64,000 nt of DNA from Isoetes taiwanensis (lineage: Eukaryota > Streptophyta > Lycopodiopsida > Isoetales > Isoetaceae), in NCBI GenBank assembly GCA_021234155.1, contig JAJEKV010000053.1:8011424-8075423 (forward strand), given 5' to 3'. The notes beneath the pieces are model-generated. The model was not told the origin of the DNA, made no database searches, and was given only the letters and a program-made list of their open reading frames with translations. Below, in pieces: positions 20,912 to 31,834 of the stretch. Positions within the stretch are counted from its first letter, which is position 1. Each line of letters opens with the position of its first letter. The translations under genes and the position numbers were made by a program.

Positions 20912-22711
20912 CTCTATCATAAATTCACCTCTCTTGGCAGAACCCCAAACCCATATTGGGCTCTTGACGTGAATGGGCCATTGGCAGTTGTATGAAAGCA
21001 CAATTTTCTTCCCGGATTTAGGCCTCCCAGTCCCAGCCATGGTAAAGAGGTCAATTATCTGCTGTAAGCAGGGAAAAAAATAGCGGCTAATATTAGCCAA
21101 ATGGCGATTTTTAGACATTTTTGGGAAAAGTACGGCTAAACTATAAAGGAGGAAATTTTTGGAAAAAAGAAAAAAATCGCCAAATATTTTCAAAGTTGAC
21201 CTCCCTTACACCAAGGTTTAGCCAAACATAAGAAAGAAGGAGAGGAAAAATTCTTCCACTTTAGCCAAACGTTCGAAAGTTTTCCTATGCATTTAGGGAT
21301 AGATTAGCCATACTTTTTAATAGCTAATGTAAAATATGAGATTATTCATGAGATTATGGAATAAAGGTTGCTAATACTATATTAGATGGACAGTTTTTTG
21401 TTCTCCAACTAGTAGATTTCTATTATTAATATGTTCGTACAATAAAAAGTTTGGCATAGCATAAATGTTTGGCTAAAGTTTATATAAAGGTTCAAACAAA
21501 AAATAGCCAAACATTCAAAACTAGTAAAGGAAAATTATTCAACTTTAGCCAAACATTCGAAAGTTTTCCTATGTATTTTGTGTTAAATTAGCCAAAGTTT
21601 TTCTAGCTAATCTAAAATATGACTTTAGTAATTTTTTCCCTGGCTGTAAGGTGTGGAAATCAAGCTTATAGTCTGGACCTAGGCTCAGCATTGTTCTCAT
21701 GGGGCAGGACCCTCTCATTGATTTTGATGGTGTAATCATAGAAAGCTCTACTACAGCATGGGGCAGCAGAGGGGAAGGAAAAGGGGAATGCTGATTCTCA
21801 TGGCTAGAAGGACCTGGACTTACCTGGCAGCCCGAGGGCTCTACTGATGGTGGCTCCTCGGGGGCTTCCTCTGACACAGCAGATTTGAGGATTTCTTCAT
21901 TTAGATCTGTCATGACATGGTTAACTTGAGAAGTCCACTCGGATTCTCTTGTCTGCATGTCATCAGCAGCCAAGGGATTCCACTCTTGCTCCTGAACACC
22001 CTCCAAGCCATAAACAGTGGCTATAGTCTTCGTATATCTGGCCATTCTAGCCTCCTTGTCTTTTTCCCACTCAGCATTCCTCCTGGCAACATACTCTTCA
22101 GCATATTTCTTAACTGCTGCCTCCTTATCTCCTATCAACCCCTTCATTTTGCTAACCCCATCCCAACCAATCTTGAGTGCATGGTCTTGGCACCTTCTCA
22201 AATATCTTCTCTGATTAACCCTATACCTGTACTCAGGGTCCATTCTATAGGCAAGATGATATGCTGAAAGGTCACGGTTGGGCCTTCTCTTTTGCTTTGT
22301 GGTTGCTTGCCTGCGTCTTCCCACCGGTGCTCCCTCCACAACAACTGCAAGGTTATGTACATTGCTCATGTGTGCCTGCAGCCTCAACCTTTTTTCAGTG
22401 TCCCATACACACCCGGGAACTAAACAGCAGTGCCTCTTCTTCTTGAGGGAGTAACAGTATGCCTGCTTCATGTGATGTTCCTCTATCTCAGAGTCGTCAT
22501 CATTAAAAGCTGCTTCAACCTCCGGAGGTAAACGCACCCCTGTGTCTTCTTCCCCTTCTTCTACCTGTGTCTTCTTGGCAGATCCCTTCTTTGGCCCCTT
22601 TTGAAAAGCAACCGGATCCTTCCCCTTCTCGGCTGCTGCAGCTTTCCTCTCTTCATAGCTGGGCTGGTACTCATTATCAGAATCGGAAAGGCTCTCTGAA
22701 TCTGATGACAT
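20912..22711 (-). pseudogene. C2H2-finger gene of E1, copy 1, truncated
   Basis: The ATG at 22711 starts an acidic, serine-rich segment (SSDSESLSDSDNEYQPS). A lysine-rich part and one C2H2 finger follow (C-L-V-P-G-C ... H-M-S-N-V-H, spacing CX4CX12HX4H). A basic helix-rich part (DPEYRYRVNQRRYLRRC) and a Pro/Ser-rich tail come next. The frame is open until a MITE enters at 21642; beyond it (21068-20912) coding resumes (DLFTMAGTGRPKSGKK) and then ends at the truncation. The peptidase part seen in copy 2 is absent. The frame could be extended upstream of 22711 without a Met, but copy 2 comparison and the acidic start favour this ATG. DNA binding is inferred from the finger only. Confidence 0.7.
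21069..21642. mobile_element. hAT-type MITE (574 bp)
   Basis: The ends are CAGGGAAAAAA and TTTTTTCCCTG, fitting the hAT terminal pattern. They are flanked by a perfect 8-bp duplication GCTGTAAG at 21061-21068 and 21643-21650. The unoccupied site is seen in E1 copy 2 near 30480-30487. The interior is AT-rich with repeated AGCCAAAC-TTCGAAAGTTTTCCTA blocks and has no coding capacity. Confidence 0.93.
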
Positions 22712-22977
22712 TGCGCTTGAGCCTAAGATTCCACAAAAATAAAGCTTAGTTCTGTGGCAGCCCTGCCCTTCAATGCAAGCGGCCCAAGCCGGCGCCAGAT
22801 GAACTCCGTTTGAGCTTCGGTTTGCCTCTCGGGCTTGATCAGGTGGGAGCGCGAGCTTTACAGAACTAAGACTGAGCGCATTCACCCGGGAAACAGAACT
22901 CGGCCATAGCCAAAACAGTCGAGCTCATGCTTCAGACAGGTTTACACGTGGCAAACAGCCATTTGCTCTTTTCAACC

Positions 22978-22982
22978 ATTAG
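22978..22982. repeat. Target-site duplication of element A, right copy (inverted)
   Basis: ATTAG, the reverse complement of CTAAT at 763-767, directly borders the LTR end at 22983. Confidence 0.85.
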
Positions 22983-23565
22983 TGTTTGGGGTCTGGGTTC
23001 GGGAACTCCTGCAAGACAGCCCTCTGTGAGGACCCTTGGATCTAACAGGAGAATCCAGGAGCTGTGTCACGCGGGATTTGCAAAAGAAACAAAGAAAGGA
23101 AAAGAGAAAACAAAAGAGAACAATAAGATCACAATAATGAGAACAACTTCCTTGATGTCAATGACGATACATGAGCTCTCGCAATCGAGAGAAAACTGAA
23201 GTGAGACAAGACTGAAAACTCATCTAAAAACTCATGTGCTAGCTCTACTCATATATATAGTACAATGGCCTTTGGCCCAATATAGACACTCTGAGTGATT
23301 TCGGTGCCGACTCCTGGAAGGAGGCCTGATTTGCAGGGATGCTGGCGGTGCCTCTTGAAATGCCTGAAATCACGCTGACGCTGACGCAGGCGGTGACAGC
23401 CCATCACTTGTCTGAGCGCCTCCTCTTGGTGGCAGGCGCGGCCTTTGACTGCGTGGTCTGCTGCTTGGTCTTCTGTGGGGCCTTGGACGACTGAGCAACT
23501 GGGTCCTTTGCCTTGACTTGGTCCGTCGTATGCATGAATAGTCCTGTACCAGGACGTACAGGACT
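22983..23565 (-). mobile_element. Terminal 3' LTR of element A (inverted)
   Basis: It is nearly identical to 768-1354 in reverse complement but lacks the first about six bases (TGTTAG). The gag fragment joins it at GGATCAGAG/TCCTGTACG with AG shared at the junction, a typical trace of illegitimate recombination. Confidence 0.88.
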
Positions 23566-24295
23566 CTGATCCAGAGGTTCGCCTTTAGTGTTGCCAAAAG
23601 TGGGATAAGTCAGCTTCAAATTATAAGTGGGAGATGAAGGCGGAACTTGCGCATAGACAGGCGGATTTGGTGGAGGATATGCAGAAGCATAGAGAGGTGG
23701 AACAGCCTGGGACTGAGAGCAAGGGGGTGGGACTGAAAAACTCGGGGGTCCAAAGAAAGTAGCATCAGGTGGGGAAGGGTCATGAGAGCCCTCCTCATTA
23801 GGCTTGAGATCAGTGGTTTGGTAAACAGGAAGAGCGTGCTGAAAAGATGGAGAAGACTAAAACACGTGAACGTGGGGAGGGCCAAAGGACACTTGATGGT
23901 AGCCCATCCCAGCAGGAGGTGAAGAAGGTTGTGACGGCTGAGGGGTGTGGCCGGAAGGTATATGAATGTAGGTGCTGTCAAGTGTCTGGAAATAGTGAGG
24001 CGTGGGCTGAACAGGTGTATGTTGTGGGGATTGAGGTTGAGAGCAATGCCTGCACACAGGGGGAGACCCTGGTCGAGAATGAGCACGAGGGGTAGGCGAT
24101 GCCGACTGAGCCCTGGAGCGGACACGACCACCCTCAATGTCATAGGCAGAATCATACATATCCCAAACAGCCTCGCGTCGTTGATGGCGCTCCAATCGAG
24201 CCGCCGTTTGACAAAGAAGTTCTTCAGGGGTGAAACCTCTAGCCGACATGATGGGAAGAAAGGAAAAAGAAAGATCAGACCGGCAGCGGCGACAG
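23566..24295 (-). pseudogene. 5' gag fragment between two LTRs (element A)
   Basis: It is nearly identical to 1355-2083 of element A, including the primer-binding site and the Gag N-terminus (ATG near 24249). At the place of the TGA 1471 lesion this copy has CGA, and it has the base missing near 1835, so it is less decayed at those points. It is cut at GGATCAGAG by the terminal LTR. Confidence 0.88.
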
Positions 24296-24864
24296 TGTTT
24301 GGGGTCTGGGTTCGGGAACTCCTGCAAGACAGCCCTCTGTGAGGACCCTTGGATCTAACAGGAGAATCCGGGAGCTGTGTCACGCGGGATTTGCAAAAGA
24401 AACAAAGAAAGGAAAAGAGAAAACAAAAGAGAACAATAAGATCACAATAATGAGAACAACTTCCTTGATGTCAATGACGATACATGAGCTCTCGCAATCG
24501 AGAGAAAACTGAAGTGAGACAAGACTCAAAACTCATCTAAAAACTCATGTGCTAGCTCTACTCATATATATAGTACAATGGCCTTTGGCCCAATATAGAC
24601 ACTCGACCGATTTGGTGCCGACTCGAAGGAAGGAGGCCTGATTCTGTGGATCTTTGGCGGTGCCTCTTGAAATGCTCGAAATCACGCCGACGCCGATGCA
24701 AAGCGGTGACGACCCATCACTTGTCCGGCCTTGTGCCCTTGTGCGCGTGGTCTGGCCGCTTGGTCTTCTGTGGGGCCTTGGACGACTGAGCAACTGGGTC
24801 CTTGGCCTTGACTTGGTCCGTCATATGCATGAATAGTCCTGTACCAGGACGTACAGGACTAACA
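24296..24864 (-). mobile_element. Internal LTR of element A (inverted)
   Basis: 569 bp, TGTTAG to CAAACA on the minus strand, following the polypurine tract. It is more diverged than the two outer LTRs, and many of the differences replace CAG or CTG with CG or CGG (see findings). Confidence 0.88.
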
Positions 24865-26841
24865 CTCCCCCCCCCCCACCAAATGACACTCAGGGTGAAG
24901 AAAAGGAGGAAGTGTTTCTGACGGCAGGAACCCGGCAGTTTGAAAGTGATCCTCACGTGAATGAGGACGGGCACCATTGTGGTAATTGCCGATGAGATCC
25001 TGACGTGTTTGGAGAGCGTCAGGAGTGTTGAGCCCAAGCGCAGGATCTGCATCAATGAGAAATCTGGAGCGGACCATGTCTTCAAGGGCAGCATGTGCCT
25101 CAGAAGGAACGAACTGGCACTCCATGAGAAGGCAGGTCTGGAGGCTAAAGGCACTGACGCTGGCATTCGGGTTGCAATAAAAGATAGGACGCGACCTATT
25201 TAGCGAGCTTACCAGGAGGCACTTGAAAGCAGCACAGAAGCCGGCTTGACGGTGAACGGAAGGATCTGGTGAGGTGGCAGCATTCTGCAAGAAGGCATCA
25301 AGGCCATGAACAGCATGAGCGGGCGTTTGCCAACAATTGGCAATATAGATCCAATTGTCGGTGTTGTCCAAGGTGGCACCATTTTCCCAATCTGAGCGTC
25401 GAACAAATCGCGGATCCCAGCGGAGGTCCGTGGAAATCTGAGGAGGAGTCCATCCAGCGTGGGCATCCATGACCTTAGTCCAAAAAGGAAGACGCCAGTC
25501 AGAGGTCTTCTAAGGAAAGCTGATCTTCTAAGGAGGTGATTCGAGCATTGCGCTTTGTAAGATCATGGACTTGATTGGTGTAACTTTGAGAAAGCTCGGT
25601 ATACAGGGTATTAAGTTTTGCAAGGTCTTTATCCTTGTCGGCCAGGAGGTTTTCCCTGGCCTTGACCTGCTCCAACAATTCCTGAATGGTGGATTGCAAC
25701 TGAGCCTGTTGATTAGTAAGCAGGCTGATCTGATCGTGTGCAGTCTTGAGATCTTCACGGGCCTGTAAAAAAGCCTCGTGCTTTTCTTGAAGTTTGTCTT
25801 CCAGGGTTTGAACTTGCTTGGTGGCGGCTTGAAGATCCCTGTGAATAGCTTCCGATGCCTCCAGGTACGCTTGAACTCCATTCATGAAAGCGTCTTGGGA
25901 GTCTTGTAACTTGAGGACAACGGCTTGAACATCCTGTTGATATTTATAGAGGGCCTGCCTGGGAGGAAGAGGTGCAGGGCCCTGTTGTTGCCTTGTCTGT
26001 GACGTTTGAGAGACATGATGAGAAGTGGAGGGCATGGATTCTGTGGAGGAAGAAGAGACAGTAACATGCGTGGTGTGGTGTTGAACATGACCAGGAGAAA
26101 GAGGGCGTGAAGGTGCAGCCTGTTGGTTTTGAGGAAGGGAATGAAAGGATTGATGAGTGGATGCATGAGATGTGGAGGGTGACCCAGGGATAGGAAGGTA
26201 ATGACGGATGAGGGCTTGAAGATGGGCACCCACTGAGGCCTCAAAGCCAGAAGATGGGGCGGCCCGAATTCGATCTACTTCATGAAGAAGTCTGAAGAAC
26301 ATCATTTGTGGCCAATCAATATGGTGAGTGGAGCGGATACAACATTGTAGAAGTGTTTATTGATATGGGTGTTCTTGATGGAAAACCCCAGCAACTTTCG
26401 CCACAGAAACTTTACAAAAGTGTCGTGGGGCTTGGCAATGTTGGTGAGGCGATGCATGTTCGCTTGATAAGGAGCTGCGCCAAACTGAGTGACATCCAGG
26501 TCTTGTAAGGCAGCACAAGATAAAGAAGATCTTTTAAGAGGAATGTGGAATACCTCAGAAATCATAGCCTGAGTGAGCAAAATGGTGGTGCCATCGACTG
26601 TGGTGGCGTATCCTTCCGGACTGTTGATGATATGAGCGACAAACTGCTTCAATTGCTGCGGATTTGGTGCGGGAAGGTCCTGCTGAGAGAATTCATAAAG
26701 CCCATGGCGTTCCGCAACTTCACGACTCGGACCAACTAGGGCTTCGCGAAAGGTGGGTGTTGAGAAGGTCACGGACTCAAAAAGAGCCGGATCCCGTGGA
26801 GCAGAAGCTTGAAGTTGAGGAAATTTGGGTGAAGCGGCCAT
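24859..26841 (-). pseudogene. Third ORF (post-integrase) of element A, broken
   Basis: The ATG at 26841 starts an N-terminal domain (REALVGPSREVAERHGLYEF, TVDGTTILLTQ, KPHDTFVKFLWRKLLGFS). After a frame loss near 26303 comes EVDRIRAAPSSG, then a Ser/Pro/His-rich linker. A long coiled coil (about 25870-25510, heptads such as LEDKLQEKHEAFLQAREDLK) follows. The C-terminal part (25470 down; WDPRFVRRSDWENGATLDNT, HRQAGFCAAFKCLL) is out of frame with the coil, because a middle segment present in element B is deleted here. The last codons run through the polypurine tract and stop at the TAG in the LTR start. No transmembrane segment is visible, so an envelope-like role is not supported. Function unknown. 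Confidence 0.75.
24865..24880 (-). promoter_or_regulatory. Polypurine tract of element A
   Basis: A GGT, an 11-G run and AG immediately precede the LTR on the minus strand. It is the plus-strand priming site of the element. Confidence 0.75.
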
Positions 26842-27092
26842 GGCGAAGAGCGTCGGAAAGGAACAGGAAGATCTGTCTGGAGAAGCCGGAGGGCGGAGAG
26901 CAGAAGACGAAAACGAAGATAGTCGAAAAGGTTTTAGGGCGCACAAGGTGTGGCGAAGGGGCGTGATGAGAAGGAGACAGCAACCGTTGATGAGGCCAGG
27001 GGGCAATGGATGCGAAGGAGGCGATTGAGAGGCAAAAATTTGGTTGTGTCCCCAAGCAGTGAAGGGAGAAGCAATGGACGGTGGAGATGAGT

Positions 27093-27606
27093 CTGACAAG
27101 ATTTGCTGCTACCGTTCTTGTTAGAATTTCATGCATTCTGCCCATTTTTTGTTGAAACATTCTACCATTTTTCACGGAGCGTCGTATTCCTACTCCGGGA
27201 AGTGGTAAACCCGGGCAGGAAATCGTGGTAAGCTCGGCCATGGATCGAATCACCATCCGCCTGCCAATGCATCATCCATCGGCCATCCCGGATGGCCCAT
27301 CCGCTATCCGAGGCATGCATCCGAAGCCCATGCTATGGATGGGAACTGAAGGAAAGGGACTGCTCACACCCGCTTAAGGAATGGACTCCTCGCTGCTATG
27401 GAGAATGATGATCCCTCAATCATCACCGTACCCGCTCCTGCAATGGCACTTGCAACCTGCAGTGGCAGGCCGTTTGAACCACCCAAAGTATGATTTCGAA
27501 GATGCTATTGTAAAGAAATAAATATTTTTTTCTGCTATTGTTTTGCCACGGTTTTATGAAAGTGTTTTTTTAGTAATGTGCTCCATTGCTCCAATGTGCT
27601 CCATTT
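27093..27606. other. Sequence between the right inversion breakpoint and E1 copy 2
   Basis: No gene was recognised. A cluster of GGATGG/CCATCC and CATCCG repeats lies at 27250-27345. The match to element B stops at CTCAT near 27092, which pairs with the left breakpoint at 8057. Confidence 0.5.
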
Positions 27607-27789
27607 TGAAGATACATGTCAACCTAACAAATTTTTAGCATGACTGCTTTCTTTTGCTAAGAAAACCCAAATTATCAAGTTTTTTAGCAAAACCAGTAAG
27701 TATTGTCACTGGATAACCAACCTTAACAGTAAGTATTATCATATAATCACCCTAACCTAATGTCATATACGTGCATAGAAGTTAACCCT

Positions 27790-28800
27790 AGACAACCATA
27801 GTAGTTAACCTAGTGACATATGCAAGTGTAATGGTTAGCCTGGACAACCATGTCCAGTGGTAAAACTGGACATGCAAGTGTAATGGTAAACCTAGACAAC
27901 TAAGTGTAGTGGTAAACCTGGACATGCACTTGAGATGGTAAACTTGGACATGTAGGTGCAATGGTTAGCCTGGACAACTAAGTCTAGTGGTAAACTTGGG
28001 ACTTCCAGAGCATATTTGGTAAACCTGGACATGTAGGTGTGCTGGTTAACCTAGACAACAATGTCTAGTGGTAAACCTAGACAACTAGGTGCAATGGTAA
28101 ACTTGGACATGCCAGTCCAATGGTAAACTTGGACATGCAAGTGTAATGGTTAGCCTAGACAACCAATTTGACATGGTAAACCTAGACATGCAAGTGTAAT
28201 GGTAAACCTAGACAACTAAGTCTAGCGGTAAACCTGGGCATGCACTTGAGATGGTAAACCTGGACATGTAGGTGCAATGGTTAACCTAGACAACCATGTC
28301 TAGTGGTAAACCTAGACAACCATGTCTAGTGAACCTAGACAACTTAGTGTAGTGGTAAACCTGGACATGCACTTGAGATGGTAAACTTGGACATGTAGTT
28401 GCAAATGGTTAGCCTGGACATGTAAGTCCAATGGTAAACTTGGACATGTAGTTGCAATGGTTAGCCTGGACAACCAATTTGACATGGTAAACCTGGACAT
28501 GCAAGGGTAATGGTAAACCTAGACAACTAAGTGTAGTGGTAAACCTGGACATGCACTTGAGATGGTAAACCTGGACATGTAGGTGCAATGGTTAACCTAG
28601 ACAACCATGTCTAGTGGTAAACCTAAACAACTTAGTGTAGTGGTAAACCTGGACATGCACTTGAGATGGTAAACTTGGACATGTAGTTGCAATGGTTAGC
28701 TTGGACATGCAAGTCCAATGGTAAACTTGGACATGCAAGTCCAATGGTAAACTTGGACATGCAAGTGCAATGGTTAGCCTGGACAACTAAGTGTAATGGC
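27790..28800 (+). repeat. 26-bp minisatellite, long array
   Basis: About 39 units of GGTAAACCTGGACATGCA-type and GGTTAACCTAGACAACCA-type halves. The orientation is opposite to the 35.8-39.8 kb arrays. Open frames within it are repeat artefacts. Confidence 0.93.
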
Positions 28801-29415
28801 AAATAATTAGGAAGCATGGTAGAAAATGTTGCACCAATTACAGTGGAACAGTGCCATGCAACTTAGATAATGAAAGTGGATTGCACGGAACATCAATCAT
28901 GTTATATTATTCCCCTGCATTGCCTGTTATATTATTAAATGCTACATCAATCATAGTTGAAGAGTCCCATATCAATCATAGTTGAAGAGTCCCATATCAA
29001 TCACAGCCAGCATCTGGGTTATAAGAAACCTCGACTGTCCTGCAGAATTGTCCTACTCTGCAAATGGTGAGCCCGAGACATTTTTATATTTGACATGAAA
29101 TCTAATGGTTGAACAGAGCATATTTTTAAATTTGAAATGAAATCTAATGGTTGAAAAGAGCAAATGGTTGTTTGCCACGTGTAAACCTGTCTGAAGCATG
29201 AGCTCGACTGTTTTGGCTATGGCCAAGTTCTGTTTCCCGGGTGAATGCGCTCAGTCTTAGTTCTGTAAAGCTCGCGCTCCCACTTGATCAAGCCTGAGAG
29301 GCAAACCGAAGCTCAAACGGAGTTCATCTGGCGCCGGCTTGGGCCGCTTGCATTGAAGGGCAGGGCTGCCACAGAGCTAAGCTTTATTTTTGTGGAATCT
29401 TAGGCTCAAGCGCAA

Positions 29416-31834
29416 TATCATCAGATTCAGAGAGCCTTTCCGATTCTGATAATGAGTACCAGCCCAGCTATGAAGAGAGGAAAGCTGCAGCAGCCGAGAA
29501 GGGGAAGGATCCGGTTGCTTTTCAAAAGGGGGCAAAGAAGGGATCTGCCAAGAAGACACAAGTAGAAGAAGGGAAAGAAGGCACAGGGGTGCGTTTACCT
29601 CTTGAGGTTGAAGCAGCTTTTAGTGATGACGACTCTGATGTAGAGGAACATCACATGAAGCAGGCATACTATTACTCCCTCAAGAAGAAGAGGCACTGCT
29701 GTTTAGTTCCCGGGTGTGTATGGGACACTGAAAAAAGGTTGAGGCTGCAGGCACACATGAGCAATGTACATAACCTTGCAGTTGTTGTGGAGGGAGCACC
29801 GGTGGGAAGACACAGGCAAGCAACCACAAAGCAAAAGAGAAGGCCCAACCGTGATCTTTCAGCATATCATCTTGCCTATAGAATGGACCCTGAGTACAGG
29901 TATAGGGTTAATCAGAGAAGATATTTGAGAAGGTGCCAAGACCATGCACTCAAGATTGGTTGGGATCGAGTTAGCAAAATGAAGGGGTTGATAGGAGATA
30001 AGGAGGCAGCAGCCAAGAAATATGCTGAAGAGTATGTTGCCAGGAGGAATGCTGAGTGGGAAAAAGACAAGGAGGCTAGAATGGCCAGATATACGACGAC
30101 TATAGCCACTGTTTATGGATTGGAGGGTGTTTAGGAGAAAAAGTGGAACCCCTTGGCTGCTGATGACATGCAGACATGAGAATCCGAGTGGACTTCTCAA
30201 GTTAACCGTGTCATGACAGATCTAAATGAAGAAATCCTCAAATCTGCTGTGTCGGAGGAAGCCCCCGAGGAGCCACCATCAGCAGAGCCCTCGGGCTGCC
30301 AGGTAAGTCCAGGTCCTTCTAGCCATGAGAATCAGCATTCCCCTTTTCCTTCCCCTCTGCTGCCCCATGCTGTAGTAGAGCTTTCTGATATGATTACACC
30401 ATCAAAACCAATGAGAGGGTCCTGCCCCATGAGAACAATGCTGAGCCTAGGTCCAGACTATAAGCTTGATTTCCACACCTTACAGCAGATAGAGGACCTC
30501 TTTACCATGGCTGGGACTGGGAGGCCTAAATCCGGGAAGAAAATTGTGCTTTCATACAACTGCCAATGGCCCATTCACGTCAAGAGCCCAATATGGGTTT
30601 GGGGTTCTGCCAAGAGAGGTGAATTTATGATAGAGCAGGCCCAGGCAGAGTGCTTTGAGCGGACAGGCACAGACGATCCCGAAAAGATGTTTAAATCATG
30701 GGTGAACGAGGAATCTGTTGGGGCATATCTAATGTAAGTCAGATTTATTTTATGCATTCATTTGCTTTCAGATTTATATGCATTCAGATTTCATATGCTT
30801 TTAGATTTCATATGCATTCAGATTTATTTGCCATTTCAGATTTATTTGCATTTCAGATTTATATGCATTCAGATTCCATTTGCTTTCAGATTTCATATGC
30901 ATTCAAATTTATTTGCTTTCATGCATTCAAAATAGGATTCTATCCCATGCAATTCCCATTGATCAGAGGAAGCATCATTGCTGGATACATCCTAGTTTGA
31001 TGGGTCTGTATCTCTGCAAACATGATCACCTCTTCGAGAAGCTGCTCCCACTCCCACCAGCTCCATTGAAGCAGAAGAAGAAGAGACAGGATTCAAATGA
31101 AGGCAAAGATCCAATAGAAGAAATATTTTGGTATTGGCTGCCCGTATGCCGAAGGTAAGTTGACCATTTCTATTTCCCATTAGTGTCTTTTCTTTTACCC
31201 TCAAGCACTGATTTTTGCACACGGTAGTGGCCATTGGAGCCTGTATGTATTCTGCTATGATGTCGAGATCTGCAAGCTCTTGGGACGAACACACCCTCGT
31301 TGCTCCACTTTGATTGTGTTAGTGGCTACCATTCAACCTTGGAAAATGCTGCCATCAAGTAAGTCATTTGTGTTATTCCATTTGTGTATTGGTTTAGTCA
31401 TCACAATCTAAAATTCTTTTGACTTGCTTTAGTGTTCTCAAGAAAGTGCACGAGTCATGGTCTGCCAATCTGCCTGCCTGGTACAGATGTCCTCTTCTTC
31501 GTGTGCCATGTCCCCAGCAAGATAATGGATCTGATTGTGGCATCTACACTATATTGTATGCCAAGTATTTTCTCCAGGATTTCATTTTGAAGAAGGCCGA
31601 GGAACCCTATCCGAAGGCAAGTAAAAAAGTCATATATTGTTTTGTTAACAATTGTTTATGCAGGGTCCAAATTGACCTTGCATTCCGTTTCCTTTCCAGA
31701 TAACCAAAAAATGGTTTACCATTTCAGCAGTGGCCAATTGCAGGAAGTCCTCCTTTATGCTAGGTAAACTGCATCAGGCTATAGTGACAGGTCAAACGCC
31801 AAGGAAGACTCCAGCTCCAGCACGGGTTGAATGA
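29416..31834 (+). pseudogene. C2H2-finger/Ulp1-type (C48) peptidase gene, E1 copy 2
   Basis: There are five exons: to 30733, 30936-31154, 31228-31358, 31433-31616 (GC donor) and 31700-31834 (TGA 31832-31834). All but one introns are GT-AG and in phase. The N-terminal half repeats copy 1: acidic start, CX4CX12HX4H finger, basic region. The C-terminal half carries the peptidase triad: G-H-W-S-L-Y-V (His, exon 3), L-H-F-D-C (Asp, end of exon 3) and C-P-Q-Q-D-N-G-S-D-C-G (Gln and Cys, exon 4). Ulp1 enzymes remove SUMO, and plant DNA transposons often carry such domains. Lesions are start ATG to ATA near 29417, CAG to TAG 30132-30134, TGA 30177-30179 and a one-base shift within exon 3. Confidence 0.72.
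30740..30925. repeat. Tandem repeat in intron 1 (TTCAGATTTATATGCA type)
   Basis: About nine units of TTTCAGATTT(A/C)ATATGCA fill intron 1 of the finger/peptidase gene. They contribute many pyrimidine-AG acceptor-like sites. Confidence 0.85.

Larger units (their letters stand above)
20912..22982 (-). mobile_element. Repeat family E1, copy 1, right part (inverted)
   Basis: It matches 29149-30636 on the opposite strand, interrupted only by the hAT-type MITE at 21069-21642. Its outer end at 22982 is the target duplication of element A. It therefore continues 1-767 and was separated from it by element A and the inversion. Confidence 0.85.
27607..31834 (+). mobile_element. Repeat family E1, copy 2
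   Basis: It starts GAAGATACATGTCAACC like base 1. It contains the minisatellite, a shared 350-bp leader (28800-29150), the intact insertion site of element A (29144-29148) and the finger/peptidase gene. The right border is not defined by comparison, since copy 1 ends at the position homologous to 30636. Confidence 0.75.

Noticed and set aside
20905-20915. GCGGCCGC at the truncated end of E1 copy 1, as if a cloning-vector joint
   Set aside because: Flanking sequence on both sides is ordinary genomic DNA with no linker or vector sequence, so chance is enough.
22712-22885. Upstream extension of the C2H2-finger gene
   Set aside because: The frame is open, but there is no ATG before 22711 and the extension lacks the composition of the protein.
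24859-26841. Third ORF as a retroviral-type envelope gene
   Set aside because: No signal peptide, no transmembrane segment and no cleavage site is visible, and most of it is linker and coiled coil.
27790-28817. Overlapping open frames of 60-64 codons on the minus strand in the 27.8-28.8 kb array
   Set aside because: They repeat the same short peptides because the DNA is a 26-bp tandem repeat. There is no start context, splice site or domain.
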